From: Microbacterium sp. EST19A | GTDB lineage: Bacteria > Actinomycetota > Actinomycetes > Actinomycetales > Microbacteriaceae | Direction: 5' to 3' | DNA length: 64,000 nucleotides | Assembly (NCBI RefSeq): GCF_019969685.1 | Contig: NZ_JAHXYZ010000001.1 | Coordinates: 372,001-436,000 of the forward strand | Part shown: positions 8,006 to 15,540 of the stretch, one piece after another | Position numbering within the stretch: the stretch's first letter is position 1 | Layout of the letters: each line of letters opens with the position of its first letter | The notes under the pieces: generated by a model | Told to the model about the DNA's origin: nothing | Database searches by the model: none | Seen by the model: only the letters and a program-made list of their open reading frames with translations | Translations under genes and position numbers: made by a program

Positions 8006-9333
8006 CGCGCCACCGGCTCAGGGACGCGGCGAGCGGGACGCACGAGGCCCAGGCGCTCGCGCAGCGTGCTCTCCTCGTAGGCCGTGCGCGTGAGACCGCG
8101 ACGCTGCAGCTCCGGTACGACGAGGTCGACGAAATCACGGAACCCCTGCGGCTGCGTGAGCGCCTGCACGACGAAGCCGTCGGCCGCGCCGTTCTCGAAG
8201 CGCTCCTGCACGTCGTCGGCGACCTCTTGCGCGCTGCCGACCGACACCGACTCCCAGAACGATTCCGCGTAGAGGTCGCGCGGTGTCAGCCGCTCCCCCG
8301 AATGCAGCCGCGCGAGGCGGCGGTTGGGCGACTTCGACTCGTTCGCGATGTCGGTGTCGGGTGCGGCGACGATCACGGCATCCGGGTCGTCGGGCAGCGC
8401 CTGTCCGATCGAGTGCGCCACGTCTTCGACGACGATCGCATCGGGCGTCGAGGCCAGGATGCCGGCGGCGAGCGCCCGCGCCTCCGCCGATGTCCTCGCG
8501 ACCACCGGTCGCAGCTGGGGCAGGATCGACACGTCGTCGGCGTCGCGGCCGTGCGCCACGACGCGTGCCTTGAGTCCGGCGTAGAAGCGCTGCGCCTCGA
8601 CGAAGGGAAGCGAACGGGCGAACACGGCATCCGCCGTCGCCGCGGCCAGCTCCTGCCCGGCATCCGACCCTCCGGCCTGGAAGAGCACCGGGTATCCCTG
8701 CGGCGGCCGGCTGACGTTGAGCGGGCCGCGCACGGCGAAGTGCGCGCCGCGGTGCTCCGCCACGTGCAGCTTGTCGGGGTCGGCGAAGATCCCGCTCTCC
8801 CGATCGGCGATGATCGCATCGTCGGCCCAGCTGTCCCAGAGCCGCTGCACGAGGCCGACGAACTCCGCGCCGCGCTCGTAGCGCAGGGCGTGATCGAGGT
8901 GCTCATCGCCGCCGAAGTTGCGCGCCTCCTCGGGATACCGCGAGGTGACGAGGTTCCACGCCGCGCGTCCCTTGCTGATGTGGTCGAGCGAGGCGATCGC
9001 GCGCGCGACGTGGTACGGCTCGTTGTAGCTCGTCGACACGGTCGCGGCCAGCCCGATGCTGCTCGTGCGCGCGGCGAGCGCCGACAGCAGGGTGAGCGGT
9101 TCGAGCCGGGTCTGTCCGTAGTGGTCGACGCCCGACGGGAAGCGGTCCCAGAAGTACAGTCCGTCGGCGAGGAAGATCGTGTCGAAGATTCCGCGCTCCG
9201 CGGTCTCGGCGAAGTCGGCGTAGTAGTCGACGTCGACGTGCCGGTGCGGTTCCGCCGTCTCGTGACGCCAGCCCGACACGTGCGAGCCGCCGGGGTGGAA
9301 CAGGAAGGCTCCGAGGAGCAGTCGACGGGTCAT
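8002..9333 (-). CDS. FMNH2-dependent monooxygenase, NtaA/SnaA/DszA family (second copy)
   Basis: 443 aa, full length for the family. Flavin-dependent luciferase-like TIM barrel with GSHVSGWRH, FDTIFLADGLYFWD, the motif GLAATVSTSYNEPYHVAR, RAAWNLVTS and HFAVRGPLNVSRPPQGYP, all characteristic of the NtaA/SnaA/DszA group. Such enzymes oxidise sulfones, nitrilotriacetate or pristinamycin precursors using FMNH2 from a partner reductase. ATG 9333 lies on the 4-bp overlap with the upstream paralogue's stop. With metY downstream, an organosulfur substrate is the best inference. Confidence 0.88.
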   Translation of the reverse strand: MTRRLLLGAFLFHPGGSHVSGWRHETAEPHRHVDVDYYADFAETAERGIFDTIFLADGLYFWDRFPSGVDHYGQTRLEPLTLLSALAARTSSIGLAATVSTSYNEPYHVARAIASLDHISKGRAAWNLVTSRYPEEARNFGGDEHLDHALRYERGAEFVGLVQRLWDSWADDAIIADRESGIFADPDKLHVAEHRGAHFAVRGPLNVSRPPQGYPVLFQAGGSDAGQELAAATADAVFARSLPFVEAQRFYAGLKARVVAHGRDADDVSILPQLRPVVARTSAEARALAAGILASTPDAIVVEDVAHSIGQALPDDPDAVIVAAPDTDIANESKSPNRRLARLHSGERLTPRDLYAESFWESVSVGSAQEVADDVQERFENGAADGFVVQALTQPQGFRDFVDLVVPELQRRGLTRTAYEESTLRERLGLVRPARRVPEPVAR

Positions 9334-10658
9334 GCGGCATACCTTCCGGCGGGGCGTTCGAGGCCGAGGTTCTCCCGCAGCGTGCTGCCCGCGTAGTCGC
9401 TCGGGTAGATGCCGCGGTCGGTGAGCCGAGGCACGATGTGCTCGACGAAACGGGTCAGGGTGTCGGGCAGCGTCGGCGCCATCAGGATGAATCCGTCGGC
9501 GGCGCGCTGCTCGTACCGCTCGATGAGGTGGGCGGCGAGCGTGTCGGGGGTGCCGACCGTGAACCGCTTGCGCAGCACCTCCCACGCCAGTTCACGCAGC
9601 GTGTACGGACGCTGCGCGAGCAGGTCGGCGATCGCCTGGTATCCGGATTTCGACTGGTTGAAGTTCTCGAGATCGAAGTCGAACGTGAACGGCTCGTCGA
9701 CGTCGCGCTCGCCCAGGTCGACGCCGAGGTAGTGGGCGAGCAGGTCGACCTGCACGCGCTCGGGCGTGAGCTCGGCGAGCTCGCGGAACCGCTCCTCGGC
9801 ATCCGCCTGCGTGTCTCCGATGATGGGCGAGAACCAGGGCAGCACCTTCAGGTCGTCGGCTTCGCGGCCCGCCGCGACGGCCCGATTCTTGTAGTCGTCG
9901 TAGAGCGCCTGCGACGAGGCGAGCGAGCCTCCGCCGAGGGTGAAGACCGCGTCGGCCGTCCGTCCTGCCAGTGCGCGCCCGGCCTCCGAGGCGCCGGCCT
10001 GGAACAGCGGCGGATGCCCCTGCACCGGACGCGGGATGTTGAGGGGACCGCGCACCGAGAAGTGCGCGCCGCGATGCTCGAGCACGTGCAGCTTGGCCCT
10101 GTCCGCGTAACGACCGGTCGCCTTGTCGAACACGAAGGCGTCGTCGTCCCAGCCGTCCCAGAGGCCGGTGACGACCTCGACGAACTCCTCGCCGCGGGCG
10201 TAGCGGATGCCGTGCTCGAGGTGGGCGTCGCGGCCGAAGTTGCGCGCCTCCTCGTCGCTCGCGCTCGTCACGAGGTTCCAGGCGGCACGGCCTCCGCTCA
10301 GGTGATCGAGCGACGCGAGCTTCCGGGCCACGTGGAACGGCTCGTTGTAGGTGGTCGACACGGTCGCCGCGAGCCCGATGTTCTTCGTCCGCTGCGAGAG
10401 CGCGCCGAGCAGGGTGAACGGCTCCAGCCGCACGTTGGTGCCGTGCTCGATGCCGGAGCGGAAGCGATCCCACACGTAGAGCTCATCGGCGAGGAATAGG
10501 GTCGCGAACCGGCCTTCCTCCGCCGTGGCAGCGAAGCGGGTCCAGTAGTCGAGGTCGAGGTACGAGTGCGGATCCGCCCCCGGGGAGCGCCAGCCCGTGA
10601 TGTGCTCGCCACCCGGATAGAAGACGCCGGCGGCGAAGACCAGCGGCGCGCGCGTCAT
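9330..10658 (-). CDS. FMNH2-dependent monooxygenase, NtaA/SnaA/DszA family (first copy)
   Basis: 442 aa. Clear tandem paralogue of the downstream gene: GEHITGWRS, FATLFLADELYVWDRF, GLAATVSTTYNEPFHVAR, GGRAAWNLVTS and HFSVRGPLNIPRPVQGHP line up one for one. The variable C-terminal substrate region (about residues 270-330) differs strongly between the two, which suggests different substrates or successive steps. Starts at ATG 10658, overlapping the stop of the upstream gene by 4 bp. Confidence 0.88.
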   Translation of the reverse strand: MTRAPLVFAAGVFYPGGEHITGWRSPGADPHSYLDLDYWTRFAATAEEGRFATLFLADELYVWDRFRSGIEHGTNVRLEPFTLLGALSQRTKNIGLAATVSTTYNEPFHVARKLASLDHLSGGRAAWNLVTSASDEEARNFGRDAHLEHGIRYARGEEFVEVVTGLWDGWDDDAFVFDKATGRYADRAKLHVLEHRGAHFSVRGPLNIPRPVQGHPPLFQAGASEAGRALAGRTADAVFTLGGGSLASSQALYDDYKNRAVAAGREADDLKVLPWFSPIIGDTQADAEERFRELAELTPERVQVDLLAHYLGVDLGERDVDEPFTFDFDLENFNQSKSGYQAIADLLAQRPYTLRELAWEVLRKRFTVGTPDTLAAHLIERYEQRAADGFILMAPTLPDTLTRFVEHIVPRLTDRGIYPSDYAGSTLRENLGLERPAGRYAA

Positions 10659-11704
10659 GCCGCCACCGCCGCACGCGAGATGCCCTCGAGCGCCGGGGCG
10701 ACCTGGGTCGTGAAGAGTTCGAGAGCGTCCTTCTGCTCCTCGAGATCGCGGTACAGGCCGTCGAGCTGCAACTGCACGTGGGTCGTGTGCTCGAACGCCG
10801 GATGTCGGGCGATCGACGCGGCGATGTCGTCCGCCGTCCCGTAGTGGAGCGTGAGCCGGTCGGCGATCTGCCCGGTCGAGTGGGCTTCCGGCAGGAAGTC
10901 CCGCGCCCACTCCCACTTCGCATGCAGCCCCTCTTCGGCGCGGGCGAGGGCCTCCTCCCTGCTGCGGCCGGGGAAGATCCAGGTCGACAGCCCGAGCCGT
11001 GGAGCGGCACCCTCGGCGAGACCCTGGTGGTACGCGGCGGCCGAGATCTCGGCGGGCACCACCTGCGTCGTGCCGATCAGCACGCCTTCGCCTCGTCGCC
11101 CGGTCTCGAACGCGCTGCGCTCGGTGAGCGTCGCGTGCCAGACGCGATCCGCGAGCTCCGGCCGCGCCGGGGAGAGGACCTCGCCGTCGGGAGTGACCGG
11201 GCGTCCGCGCAGTGCGGCCGTCAGCCGGTCCACCGACCCGAGGTAGGCCCTGCGGCTCTTCTCGCGGTCGTCGATGGGCGTGACGCCGAAGGCTGCTGCG
11301 GTCTGCGGCTGCCCTCCGTTCGCCAGCCCGAGCTCCACACGGCCGCCGCTGATCGCGTCGAGCACGGCAGCATCCTCCGCGACACGCAGCTCCTGCTCCA
11401 GCGGGAGCGTGATCGCGGCCGTTCCGAGTCGCAGCGTGGTTGTCCGTGCGGCGAGCGCACCGAGGAACACGAACGGCGACGGCAGTCCGCCCAGGCGTCC
11501 GGCATCCGGTCGGGCGAGGTGGAACTGGCGCACCCAGGCCGATTCGACGCCGAGGGACTCGGCGTGCACGAACAGGTCCAGATGATCCAGGTAGGTCTGC
11601 TCGACGGCGCCGCGATGGTCGGCGAGGTGGGCGAACAGCCCGATGCGCAGCGGAGCGGAGGCGCCGACAGGAGCCGTGGGTGAAGACGCGACGGTGGATG
11701 ACAT
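10655..11704 (-). CDS. luciferase-like (LLM class) flavin-dependent oxidoreductase
   Basis: 349 aa. Bacterial-luciferase-like fold: IGLFAHLADHRGAVEQTYLDHL, then GVESAWVRQFHL, FVFLGALAARTTTLRLGTA and SGGRVELGLANGG. It belongs to the SsuD/luciferase superfamily but to a different branch from its two neighbours. It is the first gene of the four-gene chain ending in metY. The promoter appears leaderless (TAGCGT six bases before the ATG), and a set of phased GTCA repeats lies just upstream. Confidence 0.85.
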   Translation of the reverse strand: MSSTVASSPTAPVGASAPLRIGLFAHLADHRGAVEQTYLDHLDLFVHAESLGVESAWVRQFHLARPDAGRLGGLPSPFVFLGALAARTTTLRLGTAAITLPLEQELRVAEDAAVLDAISGGRVELGLANGGQPQTAAAFGVTPIDDREKSRRAYLGSVDRLTAALRGRPVTPDGEVLSPARPELADRVWHATLTERSAFETGRRGEGVLIGTTQVVPAEISAAAYHQGLAEGAAPRLGLSTWIFPGRSREEALARAEEGLHAKWEWARDFLPEAHSTGQIADRLTLHYGTADDIAASIARHPAFEHTTHVQLQLDGLYRDLEEQKDALELFTTQVAPALEGISRAAVAA

Positions 11705-11710
11705 GGCGCC

Positions 11711-11716
11711 ACGCTA
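11711..11716 (-). promoter_or_regulatory. -10 box of the monooxygenase-metY operon
   Basis: On the minus strand TAGCGT is followed by GGCGCC and the ATG at 11704. The six-base gap and lack of a Shine-Dalgarno site indicate a leaderless transcript. Confidence 0.55.
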
Positions 11717-11746
11717 GAGCGCGGCGCATCGATGACGAGGGCCGCG

Positions 11747-11790
11747 GTCATCCGACGTCAGCGCACGTCATGCGGAGTCATGTGCTGTCA
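11747..11790 (+). repeat. five GTCA repeats at exact 10-bp spacing
   Basis: GTCA occurs at 11747, 11757, 11767, 11777 and 11787, with unrelated 6-bp spacers. One helical turn between copies would place every copy on the same DNA face. The array lies in the spacer between the divergent monooxygenase-metY operon and the DUF427 operon, about 30 bp upstream of the former's -10 box. This is a candidate multi-site binding region for a regulator of both operons. Confidence 0.6.
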
Positions 11791-11863
11791 CGCACGGCAA
11801 CCGGACGCCCGGAAGCGACGGTTCTGCCCTTGGATGAGTCCACCGTCATCCCGAGGAGGACCG

Positions 11864-12685
11864 ATGTCCGAGACCGCCGCGTCTCCCGTCCTGGAACCGC
11901 GCGAGAGCGCCCGGCTGGTGCGACGGGTCCCGCTCACGGCGCCGACATGGCGCTGGGAGCCGAGCGAACGCTGGGTGCGCGGCTGGATCGACGACCTCGC
12001 CGTCGTCGACTCCCGCCGCCCGATCCTCGTGTGGGAGCCCGAGGCGAAGGTTCCGGAGTACGGCTTCCCGCTCGCCGACGTCCGCACGGACCTGCTGACT
12101 CCGGGAGAGCCGCCTGCGGCGGAGTACTACCGTCCGAAGGGAGCGGCCCGTCGGTGGTTCGACCTGATCGTGGGCGACCGGCGCATTCCGGCGGCGGCGT
12201 GGGCCTGGGACCTCGACGAGCTCGACGGCTTCCTGGCGGTGACCTGGTACCCCGGCGTGCTGGACGGATGGACCGAGGAGGAGGATCGGGTGTTCGCGCA
12301 CCCGCGCGACCCCCGCAACCGCGTCGATGCGCTGCCCTCCACACGTCACGTGGTCGTGCGTGCCGGCGAACGAGTGCTCGCCGAGTCACGGCATCCGGTG
12401 ATCGTCTACGAGACCGGGCTGCCCGCGCGCTACTACCTGCCGGCCGAAGACGTCGACTGGTCGCAGCTGCAGGAGATCGACGGGTGGAGCGAATGCCCGT
12501 ACAAGGGTGAGGCGAGCAGGTACTGGGCGACGGCCGACCGCTCCGACCGTGAGATCGCATGGTCGTATCCCGCGCCGCTGCCCGTGATCGCACCCGTCGC
12601 CGGGCGCATCGCCTTCTACTCGGAGCATGTGGAGGTCACGGTCGACGGCGTCGCGGTCGGCAACCCTCGGCCTGCCCGCCGATGA
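11864..12685 (+). CDS. tandem DUF427 protein
   Basis: 273 aa with two copies of the DUF427 (Pfam NTP_transf_9) domain, about residues 30-125 and 150-260. The second copy shows the full family pattern: PARYYLPAEDVDW, CPYKGEASRYW, AWSYPAPLPVIAPVAGRIAFY. The first is diverged (AEYYRPKG, RRWFDLIVG, AWAWDLDE). The biochemical role of DUF427 is not established. GAGGAGGA precedes ATG 11864. Its stop overlaps the ATG of the exporter gene, so they are coupled. Confidence 0.85.
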   Translation: MSETAASPVLEPRESARLVRRVPLTAPTWRWEPSERWVRGWIDDLAVVDSRRPILVWEPEAKVPEYGFPLADVRTDLLTPGEPPAAEYYRPKGAARRWFDLIVGDRRIPAAAWAWDLDELDGFLAVTWYPGVLDGWTEEEDRVFAHPRDPRNRVDALPSTRHVVVRAGERVLAESRHPVIVYETGLPARYYLPAEDVDWSQLQEIDGWSECPYKGEASRYWATADRSDREIAWSYPAPLPVIAPVAGRIAFYSEHVEVTVDGVAVGNPRPARR

Positions 12686-13677
12686 CCGCCGTCCCGCGTC
12701 CCTGGCTGCCCGTCGTCGCGGTCATCGTCTCGGTGGCGCTGTGGTCGACGACGTACGGCCTGAGCGCGATCGTGCTCGTGACGGCGTCACCGGCGGTGCT
12801 CTCCGAGTTGAGGCTGGTGCTCGCCGTCCCTCTCATGCTGGTGCTGGTCGCGGTGCTCCGGCCGCGCCACGGGATCACCGCCCTGCTGCGGACGCTGCGG
12901 CGACCCCGCACGGTCGTTCTCGCCCTCACCGGCGTGGCCCTGTTCTACCTGCCGAGCAATCTCGGGCTCGTTCTGTCCACCGCCGGCACCGCGTCGCTGA
13001 TGTCGGCATCCCTTCCCGTGCTGACCGCGCTGATCGCCTGGTGGCTGATCCGCGAGAAGCCCACCGCGAGAGTGCTCGCCGGCCTCGCGCTCACCACCGT
13101 GGGGATCGTCGTGGCGTCCGCCGGCGCCGTGCGGTTCGGGCTCGGTGCGGTGCTGCTCGTCGCGGGACTCGCCTCCTACGCCCTCTACACGGTGCTGCTG
13201 CGGAAGCCGGCGCCCTCCGTCGCCCTCCCGGTGGGCGAGACCGCGGAACCGCCGACGGATGCCGTCGTGCTCGCCACGGCGACGGCGATCTGGGGTGCGG
13301 TGCTGCTGCTCCCCTGGTTCGCCTGGGAGGTGGCGACGGGGGCCGCGGCCTGGCCCTCGGGCGGCCCGGGCTGGGTCAGCATCCTGTTCCTCTCGCTCAT
13401 CGTGACCGGGCCGACGATGGCGCTCTACAACTACGGCGCCGAGCGGGTGCCCGCCGCCTTCGCCGGCACCGCGACCGGAGCCGTGCCCGCTCTCGGCTAC
13501 GCCTTCGCGGTCGCGCTGGGCGAGCCCGTGGAGGGCGTCAAGGTGCTGGGCGGCGCGCTCGCGATCGTCGGCATCCTGCTCGCCGCCGTGCCCGCTCGGG
13601 CACGGCGCCTCCCGCCCGCCCCACCCGCAGACCCCCGTAGAGAAGCAGTACCCCACAGAGAAGGAGCAGTGACATGA
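12682..13677 (+). CDS. EamA/DMT family transporter
   Basis: 331 aa with ten predicted membrane helices in two EamA repeats (about 8-140 and 155-300). The helical pairs and the motifs ALWSTTYGLSAIVL and GTATGAVPALGYAFAVALGEPV fit the drug/metabolite transporter superfamily, which mostly exports amino acids and metabolites. It is sandwiched between two DUF427 genes with 4-bp overlaps on each side, so the exporter and the DUF427 proteins are probably one functional unit. Substrate unknown. Confidence 0.85.
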   Translation: MTAVPRPWLPVVAVIVSVALWSTTYGLSAIVLVTASPAVLSELRLVLAVPLMLVLVAVLRPRHGITALLRTLRRPRTVVLALTGVALFYLPSNLGLVLSTAGTASLMSASLPVLTALIAWWLIREKPTARVLAGLALTTVGIVVASAGAVRFGLGAVLLVAGLASYALYTVLLRKPAPSVALPVGETAEPPTDAVVLATATAIWGAVLLLPWFAWEVATGAAAWPSGGPGWVSILFLSLIVTGPTMALYNYGAERVPAAFAGTATGAVPALGYAFAVALGEPVEGVKVLGGALAIVGILLAAVPARARRLPPAPPADPRREAVPHREGAVT

Positions 13678-14063
13678 CAGATTCCGCAGTCCTGGACGCA
13701 CCGGGAATCGCCACGAACGGACTCGTGCACCTCGAACAGCACGACGGAACCGTCGAAGTGTGGAGCGGTGACACGCGGATCGCGTCGAGCACCCGGGTGA
13801 TCGAGCTGCACGAGGTCGATGTGCCGACGCGGCTGTACTTCCCGCGCGGCGACGTCGACCTCGCGCAGCTCCGCTCGATCGAGGGCACGACGTTCTGCCC
13901 GTTCAAGGGCGTGGCGAGCGACTACTGGGCTCTGGCCGGCACCGACGACGACGCCCCCGCGGCGTGGTCGTACCCCGAGCCGATCAGCGCCTTCACGCCG
14001 ATCGCCGGGCACATCGCGTTCTACGACACGCTCGACATCCGCCTCGTCGACGAGGGGGCGTGA
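13674..14063 (+). CDS. single-domain DUF427 protein
   Basis: 129 aa. One DUF427 domain with the complete pattern: TRVIELHEVDVPTRLYFPRGDVD, FCPFKGVASDYW, AWSYPEPISAFTPIAGHIAFY. AGAAGGAGCAGTGAC gives a ribosome site, and ATG 13674 overlaps the exporter's stop. Closely similar in layout to the product of 20626-21000. Function unknown; the conserved C-x-x-K-G motif and nearby Tyr may form a ligand pocket. Confidence 0.85.
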   Translation: MTDSAVLDAPGIATNGLVHLEQHDGTVEVWSGDTRIASSTRVIELHEVDVPTRLYFPRGDVDLAQLRSIEGTTFCPFKGVASDYWALAGTDDDAPAAWSYPEPISAFTPIAGHIAFYDTLDIRLVDEGA

Positions 14064-14067
14064 CCCG

Positions 14068-15315
14068 ATGACGGGCACGGGGACCGCGCCGCGCCGCGCC
14101 GACTACCCGGCCGCCGATCCCGGCCCGGTCCCCGTGCGCATCCGGCATTCCAAGGGAGGCGGCGCACTCGGCTTCTTCCAGACGACGGGCGATGTGAGCG
14201 CGTTCACGTCGGCATCGCTGTTCCAGCCGGGCGCACGGGTCGACGTCGTCACACGGTTCTCGGCGACGGTCGGGTTCCGCGGCAGCCGCGAGGCGTGGCG
14301 GGACCTGCGCGGCTTCGCCGTGAAGTTCCTCACCGACGAGGGCGAGTACGACCTGGTCGGCAACAACTCCCCCGTGTTCTTCCTGCGCGATGAGGCGGCC
14401 TTCGCGTCACTCGTCGTGGCGCACAAGATGTACCGCGACGGCACCGTCTACGACTACGACCGGCTGTGGGACTTCTGGACCGCTCGTCCCGAGACCGCCC
14501 ACCAGGTCGCCTGGCTGCTGAGCGACCGCGGCATCCCGAGATCCTGGCGGCATCAGGACGGCTTCGGCTCGCACACGTATCAGTGGGTGAACGCCGCCGG
14601 GGAGCGCTTCTGGATCAAGTACCATCTGCGCACGGATCAGGGCATCGAGTACCTGACCGACGCGGAGGCGGAGGACATCGCCGACACCGAGGTCGACCAT
14701 CAGCGCGCAGATCTGCGCGCGGCCATCGAGCGAGGAGAGCATCCGTCGTGGACGCTCTCCGTGCAGGTGATGCCCTACGAGGACGCGCGCACCGATCACT
14801 TCAACGCCTTCGATCTGACGAAGATCTGGCCCAAAGCCGACCACCCCCTGATCGAGGTGGGGAAGCTCGTGCTCGACCGCAACCCCGACGACGAGCTGGC
14901 CGAGATCGAGCAGGCCGCGTTCGCGCCCTCGAGCTTCGTGCCCGGCATCGGACCGAGCCCCGACCCGATGCTGCTCTCGCGCATCGACGCCTACTGGCGG
15001 TTCCACCAGCACCGGGTCAAGGAGGGGTTCGCGAGCCGCGCCGCCGTGCCGTTCGCCGCGGTCGACGCCGGCTGGGATGACGACTTCGCGCGGCGCGCTC
15101 GCGTCTGGAACCCCGACGACGACTTCCGCCAGGCGGGAGATCTGGTGCGCCGCGTGCTCGACGATGCCGCACGTGCGCGTCTGCGGGCGACCGTCGTGTC
15201 GCAGCTCGTCGACATCGTCGATCCTGCGCTGCGCGAGCGAGCACTCGCGTTCTGGTCGCGCATCGACGACGCCGAGGGCGCCGCGATCCGCGCGCTGGTG
15301 CTGCCAGCCGGCTGA
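14068..15315 (+). CDS. catalase (short haem catalase family)
   Basis: 415 aa. The distal His lies in RIRHSKGGGALGFF at about residue 27, the distal Asn in DLVGNNSPVFFLRD, and the proximal Tyr and Arg in RIDAYWRFHQHR, so all haem and catalytic residues can be placed. The core (RGFAVKF, WDFWTARPE, DRGIPRSWRHQDGFGSHTY, ERFWIKYHLRTDQGIE) is typical of monofunctional catalases. The N-terminal arm before the His is only about 26 residues, far shorter than the 50-70 usual, and the body is also short. It lies 4 bases after the DUF427 gene in the same operon. Expected to remove H2O2 or act as a peroxidase. Confidence 0.87.
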   Translation: MTGTGTAPRRADYPAADPGPVPVRIRHSKGGGALGFFQTTGDVSAFTSASLFQPGARVDVVTRFSATVGFRGSREAWRDLRGFAVKFLTDEGEYDLVGNNSPVFFLRDEAAFASLVVAHKMYRDGTVYDYDRLWDFWTARPETAHQVAWLLSDRGIPRSWRHQDGFGSHTYQWVNAAGERFWIKYHLRTDQGIEYLTDAEAEDIADTEVDHQRADLRAAIERGEHPSWTLSVQVMPYEDARTDHFNAFDLTKIWPKADHPLIEVGKLVLDRNPDDELAEIEQAAFAPSSFVPGIGPSPDPMLLSRIDAYWRFHQHRVKEGFASRAAVPFAAVDAGWDDDFARRARVWNPDDDFRQAGDLVRRVLDDAARARLRATVVSQLVDIVDPALRERALAFWSRIDDAEGAAIRALVLPAG

Positions 15316-15372
15316 GCCCCGGCGCCGCCTGAGCCCGTCGCCGCCGGCATCCCGTCGCCGCCGGCATCCGCT

Positions 15373-15461
15373 CCGGTCGCAGTTCGTGCCGACTTCGTGC
15401 GTTCCGGTCGCAGTTCTGGTCGCCTCGGCGCGCGCGGGGCGGCACGAAGTGCGACCGGAAC
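15373..15461. repeat. inverted and direct copies of a 17-20 bp element; 225-bp spacer
   Basis: CCGGTCGCAGTTCGTGC (15373-15389) recurs inverted with one mismatch at 15442-15458. A further direct copy GTTCCGGTCGCAGTT starts at 15401, so the pair 15401-15412 and 15450-15461 is a perfect 12-bp inverted repeat. The element sits between the convergent catalase and ABC ATPase genes. It may fold into a terminator, or be a REP-like dispersed repeat. I see no gene in 15316-15540. Confidence 0.6.
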
Positions 15462-15540
15462 ACCCGCACACGTCCTGCCGGCCTCCCCGTACGCTGACCG
15501 CGCGCGCTGCCCTCCTGTGCGCGCGCGGTCAGCGCCGTCC

